A stretch of 36,985 nt of DNA from JAGLTZ01 sp964637695. Lineage in GTDB: Bacteria > Blakebacterota > Blakebacteria > Blakebacterales > Blakebacteraceae. Both the position numbers and the translations under genes were made by a program. How positions within the stretch are numbered: position 1 is the stretch's first letter; each line of letters starts with the position of its first letter. This document shows positions 1 through 8,600 of this stretch, piece after piece. The DNA is taken from positions 1 to 36,985 of the forward strand of contig CAZWVF010000023.1 in assembly GCA_964637695.1 (NCBI GenBank), given 5' to 3'. The notes under the pieces were generated by a model. It saw only the letters and a list, made by a program, of their open reading frames with translations. It was not told where the DNA came from and did not search any database.

Positions 1-498
1 CACTTCCCCGATTTCAGAGCCAATGAGAGGACCTTTCAGCTTCTTACCCAGGTTGCAGGCCGGGCGGGCAGGGGTGAGCTGCAGGGAGAGGTGATCATCC
101 AGACTTATTCGGAGGATAACCTGGGAGTTTCGGCCGCAGCCAGGGGAGATTTCTCAACCTTCATGTCTGAAGAGCTGAAGTCGCGGAAAGCCCTGGGATA
201 CCCTCCCTTCGGCCGTATCGTCAGGATCCTGCTGCGAGGTCGCAGGGAGGACGACCTGCTGAAACAGAGCAGGGAAGCCGCCGCAAGACTGAGAGAAGTC
301 TCACCGGAGGCCGTGGAGGTGCTCGGTCCGGCCCCGGCTCCCCTCTATCGTCTCAATCGCTGGTACCGGGTTCATATCTTCCTGCGAGGGAAGTCCTCGG
401 CCACGATGAGAGGCTGTGTGGAGATTTCCAGAGTGATGGAAATGAAGAGAAGCGGTCTCATGCTCACGGTCGATGTGGATGCCGTGGATATCCTCTGA
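1..498 (+). CDS. priA: Primosomal protein N' (PriA helicase), C-terminal part only
   Basis: This is the 3' end of a gene that begins outside the window; 165 codons are visible and the frame is open from base 1. PriA is the 3'-to-5' superfamily 2 helicase that reloads the replicative helicase at stalled forks. Seen here: the helicase motif VI region QVAGRAGRGE (bases 49-78), then the C-terminal domain with the PPFGRIVRILLRG segment, which is typical of PriA. The zinc-binding cysteines and Walker motifs would lie upstream and cannot be checked. It ends with TGA, and a 263-base noncoding gap follows before rho. In many bacteria priA lies between coaBC and def; here those genes are about 30 kb downstream, so priA appears displaced. 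Confidence 0.93.
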   Translation, partial: HFPDFRANERTFQLLTQVAGRAGRGELQGEVIIQTYSEDNLGVSAAARGDFSTFMSEELKSRKALGYPPFGRIVRILLRGRREDDLLKQSREAAARLREVSPEAVEVLGPAPAPLYRLNRWYRVHIFLRGKSSATMRGCVEISRVMEMKRSGLMLTVDVDAVDIL

Positions 499-509
499 TG
501 ATTTAATTC

Positions 510-537
510 TTGACATGAGGCAGGTGAATCCTATCCT
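510..537 (+). promoter_or_regulatory. Candidate sigma-70-type promoter for the rho operon
   Basis: A perfect -35 hexamer TTGACA (510-515) is followed after 16 bases by TATCCT (532-537), which matches four of six -10 positions. It would give a leader of roughly 215 bases ahead of rho. A second -10-like box, GATAAT (684-689), has no convincing -35. This is a sequence match only. Confidence 0.3.
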
Positions 538-670
538 TCGAGCGAGTTAAGCAGGATACCGGAGCCATGGGAAACCCGGATATTTCTTCGGCCCGGCCTG
601 AATTCCCGATCACTTTCTCCAAGGCATGATAACTGATACCCTTTAATACGTAAATATTTGTACATGTCCG

Positions 671-699
671 GATACCCTGAATAGATAATATCTGGTATC
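671..699 (+). repeat. Inverted repeat in the rho leader
   Basis: GATACC (671-676) and GGTATC (694-699) are perfect complements. Between them AGA (683-685) can pair with TCT (691-693) directly inside the right arm, leaving a 5-base loop and a 6-base bulge on the left. The stem is short and its stability is modest. It could be a leader structure or an operator. Confidence 0.3.
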
Positions 700-761
700 G
701 GTACAGGTGCAATCCCTCCCGGAGGTTGATTCTCCAGCAGCAAACCCGAAAAGGATCACTA

Positions 762-2009
762 ATGGACATTCAAGGGCTCAAGGCAATGAGCATCAAAGAA
801 CTTATTGATCTTGCCACCACCCTGGAAATCGGAGGAGTCTCAAACATGAGAAAACAGGATCTGATCTTCAGGATCCTGGAAGCAGAGACTCAGAAAAATG
901 GAAATATATTTGCAGAAGGCGTTCTGGAGATACTTCCCGATGGTTACGGTTTCCTCAGATCAGCTTCGTATAATTATCTTCCCGGACCGGACGATATATA
1001 TGTATCACCAAGTCAGATAAAGCGATTCGGTCTCATGACCGGTGATACGGTTGCGGGACAGGTCCGACCTCCCAAGGAGAGCGAGCGTTTCTTCGCCCTT
1101 CTGCGGGTTGAGGCAATCAATGCCGGTGACGCCGAAGATATCCGTCATCGCACTCTCTTCGACAACCTGACGCCTCTTTACCCTGAGAGCAGGTTCCGGC
1201 TGGAGAACAAGGACGGCAATATCTCAATGAGGATCATAGACCTGCTGGCACCGATCGGAATGGGCCAGAGGGGTCTGATCACATCGCCTCCCCGTGCCGG
1301 GAAAACAGTTCTTCTCCAGCAGATCGCCAATTCAATAGCCGAAAACCACCCCGATGTAGTCATCATGATCCTTCTAATAGACGAACGGCCTGAAGAGGTC
1401 ACGGATATGGAGAGATCCGTCCACGGTGAGGTGGTCAGCAGTACATTCGATGAACCTGCAGAACGCCATGTCGTGGTGGCCGACATGGTACTGGAAAAAG
1501 CGAAGAGACTGGTAGAGCACGGCAAGGATGTTCTGATTCTTCTCGATTCGATCACCCGTCTGGCACGCGCGCACAATACGGTCGTTCCCCACTCCGGCAA
1601 AATCCTCAGCGGTGGTGTTGACGCCAATGCGCTTCAAAGACCGAAGAGGTTCTTTGGTGCCGCCCGTAACATCGAGGACGGCGGCAGCCTGACAATCATG
1701 GGAACGGCACTTGTAGAAACCGGTTCCAGGATGGATGAGGTGATATTCGAAGAGTTCAAGGGAACCGGTAATATGGAGCTGGTGCTCGACCGTCGTCTGG
1801 CAGACAGAAGGATCTGGCCTGCCATCGACATAAACAGGTCAGGCACTCGGAAAGAGGAGCTGCTCCTCTCCGAGAAGGAATTGAGCAGAGTCTGGATACT
1901 CCGTAAATTCCTGAATGAGATGAACCCCGTCGAGGGGATGGAATTCCTTATCGAGAAGATGGCTCACGCGAAGACGAACGACGAGTTTCTCGATACAATG
2001 AACCAGTAG
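762..2009 (+). CDS. rho: Transcription termination factor Rho
   Basis: Rho is the hexameric RNA-dependent ATPase helicase that terminates transcription. The protein has 415 residues from the ATG at 762, close to the usual length. I chose this start because AAAAGGA lies 6 bases upstream and the product opens with the typical Rho N-terminal helical domain; an in-frame upstream start at 726 lacks this support. Domains: N-terminal helical domain (about 5-45), cold-shock-like RNA-binding domain (about 48-120), RecA-type ATPase core with Walker A PPRAGKTV (176-183), Walker B-like VLILLDS, and the Q/R-loop region around SGGVDANALQRPKRFFGAAR. No insertion in the N-terminal domain is seen. It heads a same-strand run with rpmE, prfA, prmC, murA and dnaE. 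Confidence 0.97.
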   Translation: MDIQGLKAMSIKELIDLATTLEIGGVSNMRKQDLIFRILEAETQKNGNIFAEGVLEILPDGYGFLRSASYNYLPGPDDIYVSPSQIKRFGLMTGDTVAGQVRPPKESERFFALLRVEAINAGDAEDIRHRTLFDNLTPLYPESRFRLENKDGNISMRIIDLLAPIGMGQRGLITSPPRAGKTVLLQQIANSIAENHPDVVIMILLIDERPEEVTDMERSVHGEVVSSTFDEPAERHVVVADMVLEKAKRLVEHGKDVLILLDSITRLARAHNTVVPHSGKILSGGVDANALQRPKRFFGAARNIEDGGSLTIMGTALVETGSRMDEVIFEEFKGTGNMELVLDRRLADRRIWPAIDINRSGTRKEELLLSEKELSRVWILRKFLNEMNPVEGMEFLIEKMAHAKTNDEFLDTMNQ

Positions 2010-2042
2010 GGAACATAAACAGATTACTTTGGCTTTGAGACT

Positions 2043-2282
2043 ATGAAACCTGACATTCATCCTGAATACAATGAAATCACAGTCCGCTGTGTCTGCGGAA
2101 ACACCTTCACAACCAGGTCGACGGCACCCAAGATAGAACTGGAGATCTGCTCGGAGTGCCATCCCTTCTACACCGGGAAGCAGAAACTGGTGGACACAGC
2201 GGGAAGGGTGGAACGATTCCGCAGGCGTTATGCCAAGGCTGATGCATCCCTGAAAGGGAAGGACAAGAAGGCCGGTAAATGA
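2043..2282 (+). CDS. rpmE: 50S ribosomal protein L31, zinc-binding type
   Basis: A 79-residue protein of the large ribosomal subunit. It keeps the four zinc-ligand cysteines of the C+ type of L31: C16 and C18 (CVCGN) and C36 and C39 (CSECH), followed by the family signature HPFYTGKQK. The C-terminus is rich in lysine and arginine. The zinc-type paralog is typically the form used under zinc-replete conditions; no zinc-free paralog is visible in the window. It lies 33 bases after rho, an order (rho then rpmE) found in many bacteria. The ribosome binding site is weak (a TTGAGA-like sequence before ATG), so coupling to rho transcription is likely. Confidence 0.96.
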   Translation: MKPDIHPEYNEITVRCVCGNTFTTRSTAPKIELEICSECHPFYTGKQKLVDTAGRVERFRRRYAKADASLKGKDKKAGK

Positions 2283-2314
2283 CGCCCGGTTCGGGGCAAT
2301 AGTGTTTAGTGCCC

Positions 2315-2349
2315 TGTCACGCAACAACCGTGGCATTCGCTACGTGACA
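2315..2349 (+). repeat. Inverted repeat between rpmE and prfA
   Basis: TGTCACG (2315-2321) and CGTGACA (2343-2349) are perfect 7-base complements separated by 21 bases, in the 90-base gap between rpmE and prfA. No T-run follows, so it does not look like a strong intrinsic terminator. It could be an RNA processing hairpin or a protein site. Confidence 0.3.
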
Positions 2350-2372
2350 TGACACTCGGGTAAGGTGCGGGC

Positions 2373-3455
2373 ATGCTGTTTATGAATCTGACAGAAGCCA
2401 GGAAAAGGTTGGAGGAGCTGTATGCTCTGCTTTCCGATCCGAAGGTAATCTCAGATTCGAATCGCTTCAAGTCGCTGGCCAGAGAGAACAATCTGGTCGA
2501 AAAGATCGTCGGGGAATGGACACAGCTGGAAGAAATAACGACTGCAATCGAGGAAGCCCTCGAAATCGTCGACGAGGGTGACGATGCGGAACTGATAGAT
2601 CTGGCAAAAGCGGAGATAGACGAGAAGGAAGAACTCAGGGAACAGCTGCAGCGCAGTCTCAACAACCTGCTGATTCCGAGTGATCCCGACGATTCCAGAA
2701 ACACGATTATGGAGATCCGTGCCGGCTCCGGTGGCGAGGAAGCTTCTCTCTTCGCAGCCGATCTCTTTCGCATGTATTCAAAATATTCCGAAAAAGAGGG
2801 CTGGAAGGTAGAGGTGATGAGCAACAGCCCTTCCGATCTCGGAGGCTTCAAAGAGGTCATCTTCCTGATCACCGGAGAGGACGTTTACGGCAAGCTCCGG
2901 TACGAGAGCGGCGTGCACAGGGTTCAGAGAGTACCCGAAACAGAGACACAGGGGAGGCTGCATACCTCGGCTGCCTCAGTCGTCGTATTGCCGGAGGCTG
3001 AGGAGGTGGATGTCGACCTTGATCCTGAGGAACTTCGTATAGACGTCTTCCGCTCATCCGGGCCGGGCGGCCAGAGCGTCAACACAACCGATTCGGCGGT
3101 TCGGATAACTCATATTCCCACCGGGCTGGTAGTCAGTTGTCAGGATGAGAAGAGCCAGCACAAGAACAAAGCGAAAGCGTTGAAAATACTCCGTTCGCGT
3201 CTGCTCGAGAGAGCACGTGAAGAACAGGCCGCCGAAGAGGCTGCTGAGAGACGGAATATGGTCGCCGGCGGGGATCGTTCGGCCAAGATCAGGACATACA
3301 ATTTCCCCCAGAACAGGGTGACCGATCACCGCATCAAGCTGACCCTCTACAATCTGCAGGAGATAGTAGACGGGGATCTGGGAAAGGTGATCGATGCTGT
3401 AAGGCTGGCAGCTCGGGGCAGTGAAGAGCTGGCAGGTGAACGGAGTACTGAATGA
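2373..3455 (+). CDS. prfA: Peptide chain release factor 1
   Basis: RF1 reads the UAA and UAG stop codons and triggers peptide release. The protein has 360 residues, the standard length. The catalytic GGQ is at 232-234 in the context SSGPGGQSVNTTDSAVR. The stop-recognition tripeptide is PET (188-190) in HRVQRVPETETQGR, where the P-x-T pattern marks RF1 and separates it from RF2 (SPF). The start is ATG 2373 with AAGGTG just upstream; the ATG at 2382 is a possible alternative that removes three residues. The stop codon overlaps the next gene (ATGA at 3452-3455). That gene encodes PrmC, which methylates the GGQ glutamine, so enzyme and substrate are translationally coupled. Confidence 0.97.
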   Translation: MLFMNLTEARKRLEELYALLSDPKVISDSNRFKSLARENNLVEKIVGEWTQLEEITTAIEEALEIVDEGDDAELIDLAKAEIDEKEELREQLQRSLNNLLIPSDPDDSRNTIMEIRAGSGGEEASLFAADLFRMYSKYSEKEGWKVEVMSNSPSDLGGFKEVIFLITGEDVYGKLRYESGVHRVQRVPETETQGRLHTSAASVVVLPEAEEVDVDLDPEELRIDVFRSSGPGGQSVNTTDSAVRITHIPTGLVVSCQDEKSQHKNKAKALKILRSRLLERAREEQAAEEAAERRNMVAGGDRSAKIRTYNFPQNRVTDHRIKLTLYNLQEIVDGDLGKVIDAVRLAARGSEELAGERSTE

Positions 3456-4333
3456 CGGCCGTTGTATCAACAGCTCTACGATATCGGCTGGAGGAAGTAG
3501 CTGAGCGACTCGCCGAGGCCGGGATGGAAGCGCCCCAGACCGAAGCAGAAGGGTTGGTAAGCGCTACACTGGATATAAAGCAGAGACATGCCCTCTACGG
3601 AGAAGATCGGGACCTCAGCCTCGAAGAAATCGAAAAGCTTGAGAGTATCGTCCAGAGACGTCTCGAAGGAGAGCCCTTACAGTACATCACAGGCGAAGCC
3701 GCCTTTCGACTCCTGACACTGAAGGTGGACCGGCGGGCTCTGATCCCCCGCCCAGAAACCGAAGGCCTTGTCGAGGTTGTACTGCAGTTGATGGGATCGA
3801 ACCAGCAGGCCATCGTCCTCGATGCCGGAACCGGATGCGGGCCGATAGCGCTTTCACTGGCAATAGAATGTCCCGCCTGGACGGTGCTGGCCGCCGATGC
3901 CAGTCCGGCCGCACTCGAACTGGCTCAGGAGAACGCCGATCGCTACGATATCAGGAACATCCAGTGGTTCGAGGCCGATGTGACCAGGCTCGATTTCTGG
4001 CGCAACATGCCGCCCCTCGATCTCCTCATCAGCAATCCGCCATATGTAAAAGAGCAGGAGTGGGAAGAGCTGGCACCGGAGATAAGAGAGCATGAACCAC
4101 GTGCAGCTCTGGTTGCCGGAGAGGAGGGGCTCGATGTAATACGCTCTCTCTTCGACGGAGCTTCGATGCGCATCAAACCGGGCGGGCTTCTGGCCATGGA
4201 GATCGGCGAGAATCAGGGCGATCCGATTATGTCACTGGCACGCTCCGCAGGGCTTTCTGACATAAGAGTTGCACCAGATCTGTCGGGCAGGCCGAGATAC
4301 CTGATAGCCAGGCAACCCCTGGGATTGGGCTGA
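3452..4333 (+). CDS. prmC: Release factor glutamine N5-methyltransferase
   Basis: PrmC (HemK) transfers a methyl group from S-adenosylmethionine to the glutamine of the GGQ motif of release factors. The protein has 293 residues. It shows an N-terminal helical domain that binds the release factor (about 1-80, ending QYITGEAAF), the SAM-binding loop LDAGTGCGPIALSLA (123-137), and the catalytic NPPY (195-198) in ISNPPYVKEQEW, followed by the typical EHEPRAAL segment. It starts with an ATG inside the prfA stop region and ends in a one-base overlap with murA (TGATG). The prfA-prmC pair is common and functionally linked; prmC-murA adjacency is also seen in several phyla. Confidence 0.96.
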   Translation: MTAVVSTALRYRLEEVAERLAEAGMEAPQTEAEGLVSATLDIKQRHALYGEDRDLSLEEIEKLESIVQRRLEGEPLQYITGEAAFRLLTLKVDRRALIPRPETEGLVEVVLQLMGSNQQAIVLDAGTGCGPIALSLAIECPAWTVLAADASPAALELAQENADRYDIRNIQWFEADVTRLDFWRNMPPLDLLISNPPYVKEQEWEELAPEIREHEPRAALVAGEEGLDVIRSLFDGASMRIKPGGLLAMEIGENQGDPIMSLARSAGLSDIRVAPDLSGRPRYLIARQPLGLG

Positions 4334-5595
4334 TGGACTTATACAGGATAAGGGGGGGGAGCAGACTCGACGGCGAGGTTGAAGTCCGCGGGGCAAAAAA
4401 CTCTGCACTGCCCGTTCTGATAGCAGCCCTCCTGGTGGAGGAGGGGGTCACTACAATCAGGAATGTTCCCGACCTGAAAGATATTCATACCTGCCTGAAG
4501 GTTCTCGAGCACCTGGGAGTCAAGGTCGATTTCGACCTGGATTCTTCTACGGTGCTGCTCGACGCAGGCAGGCTGAACAGTTTTGAAGCACCATATGAGC
4601 TCATGCAGCAGATGCGCGCATCATTCATGGTTATGGGACCACTGCTCGGTCGGCTCGGTAAGGCGAAGATCAGCCTTCCGGGAGGATGCGCAATCGGGCT
4701 GCGTCCGGTGGACTTGCACCGTCGTGCATTCGAGGCGATGGGTGCCGGGATAACGGATGAGAGCGGATACATGATGGCTGAGGCTTCTCCCCTGCGGGGC
4801 ACAACCATCTTCTTCGATCGGCCGAGCCATACGGGAACGGAAAATGTGATCATGGGTGCAGTCCTTGCTGAAGGTACTACCACGATCGTCAACGCGGCCT
4901 GTGATCCGGAAGTGGAGGACCTTGCAAACGCACTGAATGCTGCCGGCGCAGCGATCAGCGGAGCGGGCGGCACCGAGATGACCATAGAGGGAGTTACATC
5001 TCTGCGGCCTCTGGATCATTCTGTGATGCCGGACCGGCTCGAGACAGCAACTTTCCTGATTGCCGGCGCGATCACGGGTGGACGTGTTACGGTCAGGGGA
5101 ATCAGACCAGCGGATCTGGAACTTGTCCTGTCGAAGCTGGCGGAGATGGGAGTCGAAATCACCTCATCGTCCGATACCATCACAGCATCACTCGCTGAAC
5201 GTCCCCGGGCCGTTTCTGTCGTAACATATCCCTATCCCGGTTTCCCGACCGATCTGCAGGCTTCCATCATGGCGCTGGCGTGTCTTGCCGATGGTACCAG
5301 TGTCATACGTGAAGCTGTATTTGAAGATCGTTTCCTGCATGTAGCTGAACTGGCCCGTCTCGGAGCAGAAATCAGAACCGTGGGTGATGAGGCGACGGTC
5401 ATTGGTGTGGAAGTACTGTCGGGTGCGTCGGTGATGGCCAGTGACATAAGAGCCGGAGCTGGATTGGTGCTTGCCTGCCTTGCAGCCCGTGGTGAATCGG
5501 TCGTGAATCGTGTATATCATATCGACAGGGGTCATGAGAGACTGGAAGATCGCCTGCGTTTGCTGGGGGCTGATATCGTCAGGGAGAATAAATAG
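4333..5595 (+). CDS. murA: UDP-N-acetylglucosamine 1-carboxyvinyltransferase (MurA)
   Basis: MurA adds enolpyruvate from PEP to UDP-GlcNAc, the first committed step of peptidoglycan synthesis, in the cytoplasm. The protein has 420 residues, the normal length. Key residues are present: K22 in RGAKNSALP and the PEP-adduct cysteine C119 in LPGGCAIGLRPVDLH (C115 in E. coli). The fosfomycin target cysteine is therefore not replaced by aspartate, so the enzyme is predicted to be fosfomycin-sensitive. The start overlaps the prmC stop by one base and has no clear ribosome binding site of its own, suggesting translational coupling. Confidence 0.97.
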   Translation: MDLYRIRGGSRLDGEVEVRGAKNSALPVLIAALLVEEGVTTIRNVPDLKDIHTCLKVLEHLGVKVDFDLDSSTVLLDAGRLNSFEAPYELMQQMRASFMVMGPLLGRLGKAKISLPGGCAIGLRPVDLHRRAFEAMGAGITDESGYMMAEASPLRGTTIFFDRPSHTGTENVIMGAVLAEGTTTIVNAACDPEVEDLANALNAAGAAISGAGGTEMTIEGVTSLRPLDHSVMPDRLETATFLIAGAITGGRVTVRGIRPADLELVLSKLAEMGVEITSSSDTITASLAERPRAVSVVTYPYPGFPTDLQASIMALACLADGTSVIREAVFEDRFLHVAELARLGAEIRTVGDEATVIGVEVLSGASVMASDIRAGAGLVLACLAARGESVVNRVYHIDRGHERLEDRLRLLGADIVRENK

Positions 5596-5630
5596 AAAGT
5601 TCTTCTTTTATTGGAATATGATAGATCGCC

Positions 5631-5643
5631 GGGAGATCTGTTG
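5631..5643 (+). promoter_or_regulatory. Ribosome binding site that decides the dnaE start
   Basis: GGGAG (5631-5635) lies 5 bases before TTG 5641 and 11 before GTG 5647. The upstream in-frame TTG at 5611 has no such element. This favours a start at 5641, with 5647 as the alternative. Confidence 0.5.
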
Positions 5644-8600
5644 AACGTGAGCACGTCGTCCTTCGTCCACCTGCACAACCATAGCGAATTCAGTTTGCTG
5701 GACGGCGCCTGCCGCACCAGGGATATGGTCGTAGAGGCAAAAGCGCAGGGGATGGAGGCGCTGGCACTGACCGATCATGGATCTCTCTTCGGTACGATTG
5801 AATTCTACAAGAACGCGATCGCAGCAGGTATCAAACCGATTATCGGTTGCGAAGTCTATGTCGCTCCCGGTGACAGGAGGGATAAGCGCGCCTCTCACGG
5901 AAGTGCCTCCAGTCACCTGATACTGCTCGCACGCGATCTGAACGGTTACCGGAATCTCATGAAGCTCTCCAGCCTTGGTTATCTGGAAGGATTCTATTAC
6001 AAACCCCGTGTTGACAAGGCCCTTCTGAGGGAGCACAGCAAGGGGCTGATAGCCTGCTCGGCCTGCCTGAAGGGTGAGATAGCAGTTCACAATGTCAACG
6101 GCAGGCAGGCGGAGGCGAAAAAGGCGGCCCTCGAATTCCAGGAAATCTTCGGTGAGGAGAATTTCTATCTGGAGATTCAGAATCACGATATCGAGGAAGA
6201 GAAGATCAACATAGATGCGATGATAACTCTCTCCCGCGAGCTCGGGATCCCGCTTGTGGCCACCAATGATATCCACTTCATCAAACCGGAGCATGCCGAG
6301 AGCCACGAAGTGCTGCTCTGCGTTCAGACCGGCAAGACACTCGACGATCCCGATCGAATGCATTCCAACAGTCAGCTCTTCTTCAGAACCGGGGAGGAGA
6401 TGTCGAGGCTGTTTGCCGGCCTTCCCGAGGCTCTTGAGAACACCGCGAAGATCGCCAAGAGGTGCAATCTGCTGCTGGAATTCGGAGAAATGTACCTGCC
6501 GAATTACCCCCTGCCCAGAAGCCATAAGACACTCGCCAGCTACCTGAGGGAGGTGGCCTGCGAAGGAGCAAACAGGAGATATCCTACCATTTCCGGTGAA
6601 GTGGAGCGGCGACTCAACTACGAGCTGGAAATTATCGAGCAGATGGGGTTTGCCGGTTATTTCCTCATAGTCGCTGACTTCACACGGCAGGCGCGCTCTA
6701 TGGGCATTCCGGTAGGTCCCGGACGGGGATCTGCCGCCGGCAGTCTGGTTTCATATTCACTCGGAATAACGAATATCGATCCGATCAAATACGATCTGCT
6801 CTTTGAGAGATTCCTCAACCCCGAGCGGATCTCCATGCCGGATATAGACATCGATTTCTGTTACGAGCGTCGCGGTGAGATCATCAGGTATGTTGTGGAG
6901 AAATACGGGGAGGAGAGTGTCGCTCAGATAATAACCTTCGGAACGATGGCCGCCAGGGCTGCGGTGCGGGATGTAGGCAGGGTGATGGGGATATCGTACA
7001 GCGAGGTTGACCGTCTGGCCAAACTGGTCCCTGAAGAGGTCGGCATAAAGCTGGAAGATGCTCTCAGACAGGAACCCGTCCTCAGGGATCTGGTGGAGTC
7101 GGAGGAGAGATACAGCAAGCTCTTCGAGCATGCCCGACTCCTGGAAGGTCTCTCAAGGCACGCCTCAACACATGCTGCAGGAGTGGTGATCACCCCGGGG
7201 CCCCTCACCGACTTCCTCCCTCTCTACAGGGGCTCAAGAGGAGAGACGACAACTCAGTACAACATGAAGCATGTGGAGGAGGTGGGACTGCTCAAGGTCG
7301 ACTTCCTGGGTCTCCGCACCCTGACCGTCCTCCACGATGCGGCAGGGTTGGTCGAGAAGAGACACGGAGTTTCCCTCGACCTGGAAGACTCCTCACTGGA
7401 TGATCAGGAAACCTACCAGCTGTTCAGCCGCGGTGAAACCATCGGCATATTCCAGTTTGAATCTTCGGGTATGCGCGACTACCTCCGCAAGCTCCGTCCA
7501 AGCTCCCTCGAGGACCTGATAGCAATGAACGCGCTCTACCGGCCCGGTCCCCTGGGGGCCAGAATGGTGGATGACTTCATAGACCGTAAACATGGCCGCA
7601 GGAGCATTTCGTACGATCATCCTGCGCTGGAACCGATCCTGAAATCGACCTACGGGATCATCGTCTACCAGGAACAGGTGATGCGCATCGCATCTGAGCT
7701 GGCCGGATTCACCCTGGGCGATGCCGATCTTCTGAGAAGGGCGATGGGCAAGAAGGAAGCGGAGGTGATGGAGGAACAGAGGGAACGATTCGTCTCCGGT
7801 GCGGTCAAAGGCGATATAAGTCCGGCAACAGCTGAGAGTATCTTTGAACAGATAGCCTTCTTTGCCGGTTACGGATTCAACCGGAGTCATTCGGCCGGGT
7901 ATGCGCTTATCGCCTACCAGACAGGATATTTCAAAGCCCACTACCCGGCGGAATTCATGGCGGCTACCCTCTCGAGTGAGATGAGCAATTCAGACAGGGT
8001 TGTTATCCTGATAGAGGAGTGCCGCAGGCTTGGACTCCAGGTGCTCCCGCCCGATCTCAATGAGTCTGAAGAGAAGTTCACCGTAACGTCCGACGGCATA
8101 ATCCGGTTCGGTCTCGGAGCGGTCAAGAATGTGGGGCATGCCGCGATAGAGGCTGTACTGGAGGCCAGAGAGAGTGGGGGCCCTTTCAACGGTCTCACCG
8201 ATTTCCTGGAAAGAACCGACCTGAAGAGTGTCAACAAGCGGGTTGCCGAGAGCCTGATAGCAGCAGGAGCATGCGATGGATTCGGAGGACACAGAGCCCA
8301 GCTGATGGTCATGCTGGGCGGTGAGCTGGAGGGCGCCCAGAAACGTCAGGCCGAACGGGACAGGGGTCAGGTAAGCCTCTTCGACGCGGACAACGGCGAG
8401 GATGTATTGAAGAGCACAGAGGCGCATCCTCCAGAAGTGCCTGAGTGGGGTCTGCACGAGATGCTTTCGAGGGAGAAAGCGGCCCTCGGATTCTATGTTT
8501 CAGGCCATCCGATGGAACGCTACCGGGACGAGGTCAACGCTTTCACTACAGCCAGCCTGGGCGAACTCGATCAGTTGAAGGACAACAGTCCCGTAACCGT

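Larger units (their letters stand above)
499..761 (+). other. Intergenic region and probable 5' leader of rho
   Basis: This is the longest noncoding stretch in the window (263 bases). It has no open frame with protein-like content and no tRNA-like fold that I can see. It contains a TTGACA box near its left end, three copies of GATACC (555-560, 635-640, 671-676), one GGTATC (694-699) that can pair with the last of them, and the small palindrome CCTCCCGGAGG before the gene. In several bacteria rho is autoregulated through a long leader, so this could be such a leader. That is inference from its length and position only. Confidence 0.4.

Noticed and set aside
555..699. GATACC repeats as a CRISPR-like array
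   Set aside because: Only three 6-base copies at irregular spacing (80 and 36 bases), with no longer repeat unit and no cas genes.
499..761. Known riboswitch (cobalamin, c-di-GMP or similar) before rho
   Set aside because: Segments such as AGGTGCAATCCCTCCCGG recall parts of riboswitch cores, but the other conserved boxes are missing and rho is not an expected target.
5608..6525. Long open frame on the - strand inside dnaE (about 305 codons)
   Set aside because: It is the mirror of a strongly conserved dnaE reading frame, has no recognisable family, and no ribosome binding site or separate spacing supports it.
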